A DNA stretch of 64,000 nt from Actinomadura harenae (lineage in GTDB: Bacteria > Actinomycetota > Actinomycetes > Streptosporangiales > Streptosporangiaceae). Location: NCBI RefSeq assembly GCF_003696215.1, contig NZ_RFFG01000004.1, forward strand, positions 62,001-126,000, in the 5' to 3' direction. The notes beneath the pieces are model-generated. The model was not told where the DNA came from. It did no database searches and saw only the letters and a list, made by a program, of their open reading frames with translations. Shown here piece by piece: positions 60,009 through 64,000 of the stretch. Position 1 is the stretch's first letter; the number at the start of each line of letters is the position of its first letter. A program made the position numbers and the translations under genes.

Positions 60009-60577
60009 TCACCGTCGTTCGCCGGAGGCCGCCCGGCTCACCCCTGCTCTGGCCGGTCCACCGCCTCGACCCGGCCCCGCCCGCTCCGCACACCGACGCG
60101 GAACTCGCCGCGCTCATCTCCCTGCTGACATGCCGGGACGCCAGGACCAGGATCCTCGCCGTCGGTCACAGCCGGGACGAGCCGTCCCGCGAGGCCGCCC
60201 ATGCCCTCGCCGACGCGTGGACGGCACGCGGCGGCAGGGTCCTCACCGTCGTCAGCTGGCCGGAGGAGGCCGCGTCCTGGCTGCGGGCCGCCACCCGGCT
60301 GACCACGCCACGGCCCGACGCGTGGGTGATGGCCGCGGCCCCGCTCGGCTTCGCGCAACTCGCGCGGCGCCTGCGCCACTCCACCGACTGGGACCCCGCC
60401 CGCACCTTCGCGTTCGCCTCCCTCCAGGACCCCCGGCTCCCCGGCCTCGCCGGACCAGGCGTCCTGGACGGCCTCCGCGGAGCCACTCCCGAAGGCGGCA
60501 CCTGGGACGTCGACGGCGACCACCTGAGCGCCCACGACCCTGAAGCCCGCACGGGGACCTACTCGGCGCCGCGGTAG
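60005..60577 (+). CDS. Uncharacterised last gene of the alkylation-repair operon
   Basis: A 190-residue protein starting at ATG 60005 in an ATGA overlap with the Ada-like gene. It looks like an alpha/beta fold (RILAVGHSRDEPSREAAHAL; GGRVLTVVSWPEEAASW). I do not recognise a family. Its stop overlaps the end of the convergent FAD-monooxygenase gene by 19 bases. A role in the repair operon is inferred only from coupling. Confidence 0.65.
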   Translation: MITVVRRRPPGSPLLWPVHRLDPAPPAPHTDAELAALISLLTCRDARTRILAVGHSRDEPSREAAHALADAWTARGGRVLTVVSWPEEAASWLRAATRLTTPRPDAWVMAAAPLGFAQLARRLRHSTDWDPARTFAFASLQDPRLPGLAGPGVLDGLRGATPEGGTWDVDGDHLSAHDPEARTGTYSAPR

Positions 60578-61905
60578 GTGTACAGGTCGTCCAGGAACTT
60601 GCGCCGCATCGGGGGGACCTTGTCGACGGCCTTGAAGTAGGCCCGCGCGCCCGCGAGGACGGCGCGTCCCACCACCGGCTTGTGCAGCGGGTCGTCGCCG
60701 GAGGTGCCGTTCTGGGCCAGCGAGTCCTTCACGCGGGCGAAGCCGTAGGGGATCATCTCGGCCTCGTACTCGCCGATCGCGCCGAGCAGGTCACGGGAGC
60801 CGTCCTGGACCGAGGTCAGCGCCCGGGTGAGCAGCATCGCGTCGCGCAGCGAGGTGTTGGCCCCCACGCCCTGGCCGGGCGTCATGGTGTGGATCGCGTC
60901 GCCCAGCAACGTGACGTTGGTGGTCTTCCACGCCGGGACCGGCTCGGAGGTGGCGATGCGCAGCGGGAACGGCGTGGTCGGGTCGGCCATGGAGAACAGC
61001 CTGCGGAAGTCCGGGTGCCATTTCGGGGTGAGCTTCAGGGTCAGGTCGATCAGGTCCTGGCCGCGGAGGTCGAGCACGTCCTTGGGGAACTTGTCGTCCG
61101 CCGCCCAGATGCCCCAGGAGATGTAGTCGCGGGTGTTGTCGAACAGCATCCCTGGCCAGGCCCGCAGCAGCTCCGCGTCGTTGCCCGCGGCACTGTCCTT
61201 GATCCCGCCGCGCTCGTCCCAGCCGAACTCCATCACGTGCCAGATGCACATGAAGCCCTTGGGGGCGAAGACCAGTGACAGGCCCTGCTGCGACTCCCGG
61301 GGGAGCAGCGCCAGCGTCTCGCGGTTCAAGGGCACCTTGGCGCCGATCGTGGTGATCCCGGCGGGCTTGAGCGTGGCGTCCGGGAGGTACTGCCTGCGCA
61401 CGGCCGAGTGCGCGCCGTCGGCCGCCACCAGGACGTCACCGGTGGCCGTGCCGCCGTCCGCGAAGTGGGCGACCATCGTGCCGTCCTCGCGCTGCTCGTA
61501 GTGGGTGAGCTCCTTGTCGAAGTGGACGACGTCCTCCAGCCCGGTCAGCAGGAGTTGCCGCAGCGTCTGCCGTGAGACCGAACGCTCGGAGTTGATCTCG
61601 TCGGCGTCACCGCGCAGCGGGATGGCGGCGGTGCGCTTCTTCTTCTCCGTCAGCACGTTGAAGTAGAGCGGCGTACGCGCGCAGGTGGCCAGGAAGGTGT
61701 CGAAGAGTTTCGGCGGCAGGCACTCCTTGAGCGCCCGGTTGCCGGCCGGGTCGATGCCGACCCGGTAGCCGTACAGGCCGTCGGTGCGGCTGCGCTGCCT
61801 CTCGTGGACCGCGACGGACACACCGGCCTTCCGAAGGCCGTGAGCGAGCGTGAGCCCGCCGAACCCGGCCCCGATGACCAGGACGTGCGGACGGTTGTCG
61901 GACAT
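60559..61905 (-). CDS. FAD-dependent monooxygenase (aromatic hydroxylase family)
   Basis: A 448-residue flavoprotein. VLVIGAGFGGLTLAHGLRKA is the FAD Rossmann motif, VLVAADGAHSAVRRQYLPD the DG motif, and TLLGDAIHTMTPGQGVGAN the GD motif. The group is the PHBH-like / polyketide-hydroxylase class. Divergent from the MarR gene with a MarR-type palindrome between them, so it is probably induced by an aromatic compound. Confidence 0.88.
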   Translation of the reverse strand: MSDNRPHVLVIGAGFGGLTLAHGLRKAGVSVAVHERQRSRTDGLYGYRVGIDPAGNRALKECLPPKLFDTFLATCARTPLYFNVLTEKKKRTAAIPLRGDADEINSERSVSRQTLRQLLLTGLEDVVHFDKELTHYEQREDGTMVAHFADGGTATGDVLVAADGAHSAVRRQYLPDATLKPAGITTIGAKVPLNRETLALLPRESQQGLSLVFAPKGFMCIWHVMEFGWDERGGIKDSAAGNDAELLRAWPGMLFDNTRDYISWGIWAADDKFPKDVLDLRGQDLIDLTLKLTPKWHPDFRRLFSMADPTTPFPLRIATSEPVPAWKTTNVTLLGDAIHTMTPGQGVGANTSLRDAMLLTRALTSVQDGSRDLLGAIGEYEAEMIPYGFARVKDSLAQNGTSGDDPLHKPVVGRAVLAGARAYFKAVDKVPPMRRKFLDDLYTYRGAE

Positions 61906-61967
61906 GAGGCGTCTCCAGTTCGGTCACGGCGGGCCCCGGAGGGGAGGGGAGGTTTGATTGGCAGACT

Positions 61968-61990
61968 ATCTAGTCACTAGATTCTCTAGT
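61968..61990. promoter_or_regulatory. MarR operator candidate
   Basis: ATCTAGT-C-ACTAGAT (61968-61982), a perfect 15-base palindrome, followed by another TCTAGT at 61985-61990, 16 bases from the first. It lies between the divergent FAD-monooxygenase and MarR genes, so MarR probably binds here and controls both. Confidence 0.7.
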
Positions 61991-62053
61991 AATCTACGAG
62001 GAGACCGTAGAAGTGGATCGCTAGAATGTCAAGAGATCTCGGGAGGAGCCGAC

Positions 62054-62539
62054 GTGACCGTGCCGCAGGAGGCGGGGGCGACCGATGCCCGCGAGCAGTT
62101 GATCGAGGAGTTCGGGCAGGTCATGCAGGAGTTCCAGCGGTCCACCGACACGCTGGACCAGCGCGTCGCCGACCGGCTGGGGCTCAACCGCACCGACCTG
62201 CGCTGCCTGGAGCTGCTCTTCGGCCCCGCCCCGATGAGCCCGGGGGAGCTGGCCGCCGCGGCCGGGCTGACGACCGGCGGCGTGACGACCGCCATCGACC
62301 GGCTGGAGCGCTCCGGCTATGCGACCCGGGTACGGGACACCGCCGACCGGCGGCGCGTGACCGTCCAGCCCACCGAGAAGAGCTACGCGATGGTCGCCGA
62401 GATCTTCGCGCCGATCGCCCAGGAGGGCGCCGTCTACCTCCGCGAGCTGGACGCGGCCGACCTGACCCGGATGATCGACTTCCTGCGCTTCGCCACCCGC
62501 CGGCACCACGACCACGCCGAACGCCTCGCCCGAGGCTAG
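62054..62539 (+). CDS. MarR-family transcriptional regulator
   Basis: A 161-residue winged-helix protein. PMSPGELAAAAGLTTGGVTT is the recognition region, IDRLERSGYATRVRDTADRR the wing. GTG at 62054 has GGAGG seven bases upstream; the longer open frame upstream would cover the operator. It should repress the divergent monooxygenase in the absence of its ligand, and itself. Confidence 0.88.
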   Translation: MTVPQEAGATDAREQLIEEFGQVMQEFQRSTDTLDQRVADRLGLNRTDLRCLELLFGPAPMSPGELAAAAGLTTGGVTTAIDRLERSGYATRVRDTADRRRVTVQPTEKSYAMVAEIFAPIAQEGAVYLRELDAADLTRMIDFLRFATRRHHDHAERLARG

Positions 62540-62625
62540 GGCTTGGCCGGGACGACGAAACGGGCCGGTGACGGTGGTCGGTCCGGACGAGTTCAGGCGG
62601 CGGCCGGCTGGCTACGGTGGGGCGG

Positions 62626-63963
62626 ATGATGAGGGTTGATGTGCTTGAGAGGCGGTTGCGGGAGCGGCTGCCGGGGCTGGCGGAGGAACACGGGGTGCCG
62701 GGGGTGGCCGTGGCCATCGGCACCGGCGGGGAGATGGTCGAAGAGGCGGCCGGGGTCCTGAGCACCGCCACCGGCGTGGGGGCGACGGTCGACTCGGTGT
62801 TCCAGATCGGGTCCGTCACCAAGGTTCTGACCGCGACCCTCGTGATGCAACTGGCCGGGGAAGACGCGATCGACCTCGACGCCCCGGTGGGGACCTACCT
62901 TCCCGGGTTCCGGACGGGGTTTCCGGAGGTCACCGTCCGGCAGCTGATGTCCCACACGGCGGGGTTCGAAGGGGACATCTTCACTGACACGGGCAAGGGT
63001 GACGACTGCCTGGCCCTGTACGTGGACCTGCTGGCGGAGGTCCCGCAGCTCTTCGAGCCCGGCGAGATGTTCTCCTACAACAACGCCGGTTACAGCGTGC
63101 TGGGACGGATCGTCGAGGTCGTGCGGGGCAAGCCGTTCGACGCGTGCATGAGGGATCACCTGTTCACGCCGTTCGGCATGACGCACGCGGCGAACGACCC
63201 GTACGAGGCGATCCTGCACCGGGCGGCGGTGGGGCATCTCGGGGGCATGCCGAGCCCGGTGTGGGCGATGGCCCGGTCGAACGCCCCCGCGGGGTCGATG
63301 CTCGCCATGACGCCGAGGGACCTGGTGGCCTTCGCCAGGGCGCACCTCGCCGACCCGAGCCTGCACGCCATGCGGGAACCGCAGGTCACACTGCCGGACA
63401 TCGGATGGGGGACGGCCTGGGGCCTGGGCTGGGAGCTCTATGACCTGCCGGGCGGGCCCGTCTTCGGCCACGACGGGAACACGATCGGGCAGTCGGCGAT
63501 CCTGCGCGTGGATCCCGCGCGCGACGTGGTCCTCGCGATCCTCACCAACGGCGGGAACCCCAAACCGCTGATGAAGGAGATCAGCGGGTGGGTGCTGGAG
63601 CTGCCGGACGAGCCGGTCCCCGACCCGGCGGCCCGCGTGAACGCGACGCGCCATACCGGCACCTACGTGTCGGACACGAGCGCGACCACGGTCAGCGAGG
63701 ACGACACCGGACGGCTGTGGCTCGACCGGGTCCCGCTGGGGATCGCGGCGGAGGTCGGGGACGAGCCGTTCCGGACGGAACTCGTCGCATGGCGGGGCGA
63801 CGCGCTGCTCCCCGTCGCGCCCGGGCACGGGCCCGTCGCGTTCCTGGGGGACGACGGCGAAGGAAAGGCCCTCTACCTGCACACAGGCCGCGCGGACATC
63901 CGGGCGGACGCCCGTGCGGACGTGCGGGCGGATGTTGGTGCGGACGGACGAAACCGGGGCTGA
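62626..63963 (+). CDS. Serine hydrolase, class C beta-lactamase family
   Basis: About 445 residues. FQIGSVTKVLTATLVMQLAG has the nucleophile Ser63 and Lys66 of the S-x-x-K motif (SVTK), FSYNNAGYSVLGRIVE supplies the Y-x-N motif, and PVFGHDGNTIGQS stands for KTG. This is the esterase/peptidase-like group, more likely a cellular esterase or D-aminopeptidase than an antibiotic-resistance enzyme. No signal peptide is clear. ATG 62626 is preferred; GTG 62617 is possible. The C-terminus has a repeated Arg-Ala-Asp tail (RADIRADARADVRADVGAD) coded by 12-base-like repeats. Confidence 0.87.
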   Translation: MMRVDVLERRLRERLPGLAEEHGVPGVAVAIGTGGEMVEEAAGVLSTATGVGATVDSVFQIGSVTKVLTATLVMQLAGEDAIDLDAPVGTYLPGFRTGFPEVTVRQLMSHTAGFEGDIFTDTGKGDDCLALYVDLLAEVPQLFEPGEMFSYNNAGYSVLGRIVEVVRGKPFDACMRDHLFTPFGMTHAANDPYEAILHRAAVGHLGGMPSPVWAMARSNAPAGSMLAMTPRDLVAFARAHLADPSLHAMREPQVTLPDIGWGTAWGLGWELYDLPGGPVFGHDGNTIGQSAILRVDPARDVVLAILTNGGNPKPLMKEISGWVLELPDEPVPDPAARVNATRHTGTYVSDTSATTVSEDDTGRLWLDRVPLGIAAEVGDEPFRTELVAWRGDALLPVAPGHGPVAFLGDDGEGKALYLHTGRADIRADARADVRADVGADGRNRG

Positions 63964-64000
63964 ACATTCGCCGGACCGGACGAACACCGGTCGTGGTACG

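Noticed and set aside
62593..63987. Leftward frame of 464 residues opposite the serine hydrolase
   Set aside because: Antisense shadow; the rightward frame has all three beta-lactamase-family motifs.
1..64000. CRISPR array, tRNA or rRNA genes, integrated prophage
   Set aside because: No regularly spaced repeats, no tRNA cloverleaf noticed by eye and no phage structural or integrase genes. A tRNA search program was not run, so a tRNA could have been missed.

Overview
The window is a very GC-rich chromosomal segment with frequent GTG and TTG starts, tight 4-base ATGA/GTGA gene overlaps and actinobacterial marker families (DUF3073, DUF397/DUF5753 regulators, LitR-type MerR, Tat-secreted enzymes). 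It most resembles a filamentous actinomycete such as Actinomadura or a relative; the genus is an inference, not a demonstration. No rRNA, tRNA or CRISPR array was recognised.

Left part (1-19,000): a cut-off DUF981-like membrane protein; a TetR / GPH-type transporter / sphingosine-phosphate-lyase-like operon; an NADPH-FMN reductase; then a six-gene membrane complex related to energy-converting hydrogenases, in the same order as Mycobacterium tuberculosis Rv0082-Rv0087 and preceded by an ArsR regulator like Rv0081. Its large subunit lacks the Ni-Fe cysteines. A dyad shared by two promoters is a good candidate operator. There follow DUF3073, a membrane protein, a lipoprotein hydrolase with a possibly leaderless promoter, a cold-shock protein, a frameshifted secreted BNR-type protein, a secreted protein, and a Tat-exported PHP-domain protein with a natural poly-His run coupled to an unknown gene.

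Centre (19,000-39,320): a defence island. An intact four-gene Wadjet system (jetABCD, TIGR02677/02678/02680/02679 type, probably type III) lies divergent to a decayed BREX type 2 (Pgl) system. Of BREX-2, pglW is complete, pglX is cut after about 209 codons, pglY carries an in-frame amber codon and is then interrupted by an IS110-family element, that element has itself lost its 3' end, and only the C-terminal part of the BrxHI helicase remains. pglZ and brxD are absent. The 4.2 kb between the pglX and pglY remnants holds an XRE/DUF397 pair, a histidine-kinase-like ATPase, and a HigBA-like toxin-antitoxin pair with a third coupled gene. The left end of the IS110 element is structured and is a candidate bridge RNA locus.

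Right part (39,320-64,000): a probable light/UV-response cluster (LitR-like B12 photoreceptor, ECF sigma factor, DUF523-DUF1722, two NAD-binding proteins, divergent photolyase); a membrane Ser/Thr kinase; a 1.1 kb gene-poor stretch; an EF-hand protein followed by an unfamiliar four-gene operon (methyltransferase, FemAB-like protein, small ABM-like protein, FMN-binding protein); a catabolic set (two SDRs, an amidohydrolase, a P450); a DNA-alkylation-repair operon (two 2OG-Fe(II) oxygenases, Ogt, an Ada-like zinc protein lacking the acceptor cysteine, an unknown protein); a MarR / FAD-monooxygenase divergent pair with a perfect palindrome; and a class C beta-lactamase-like serine hydrolase.
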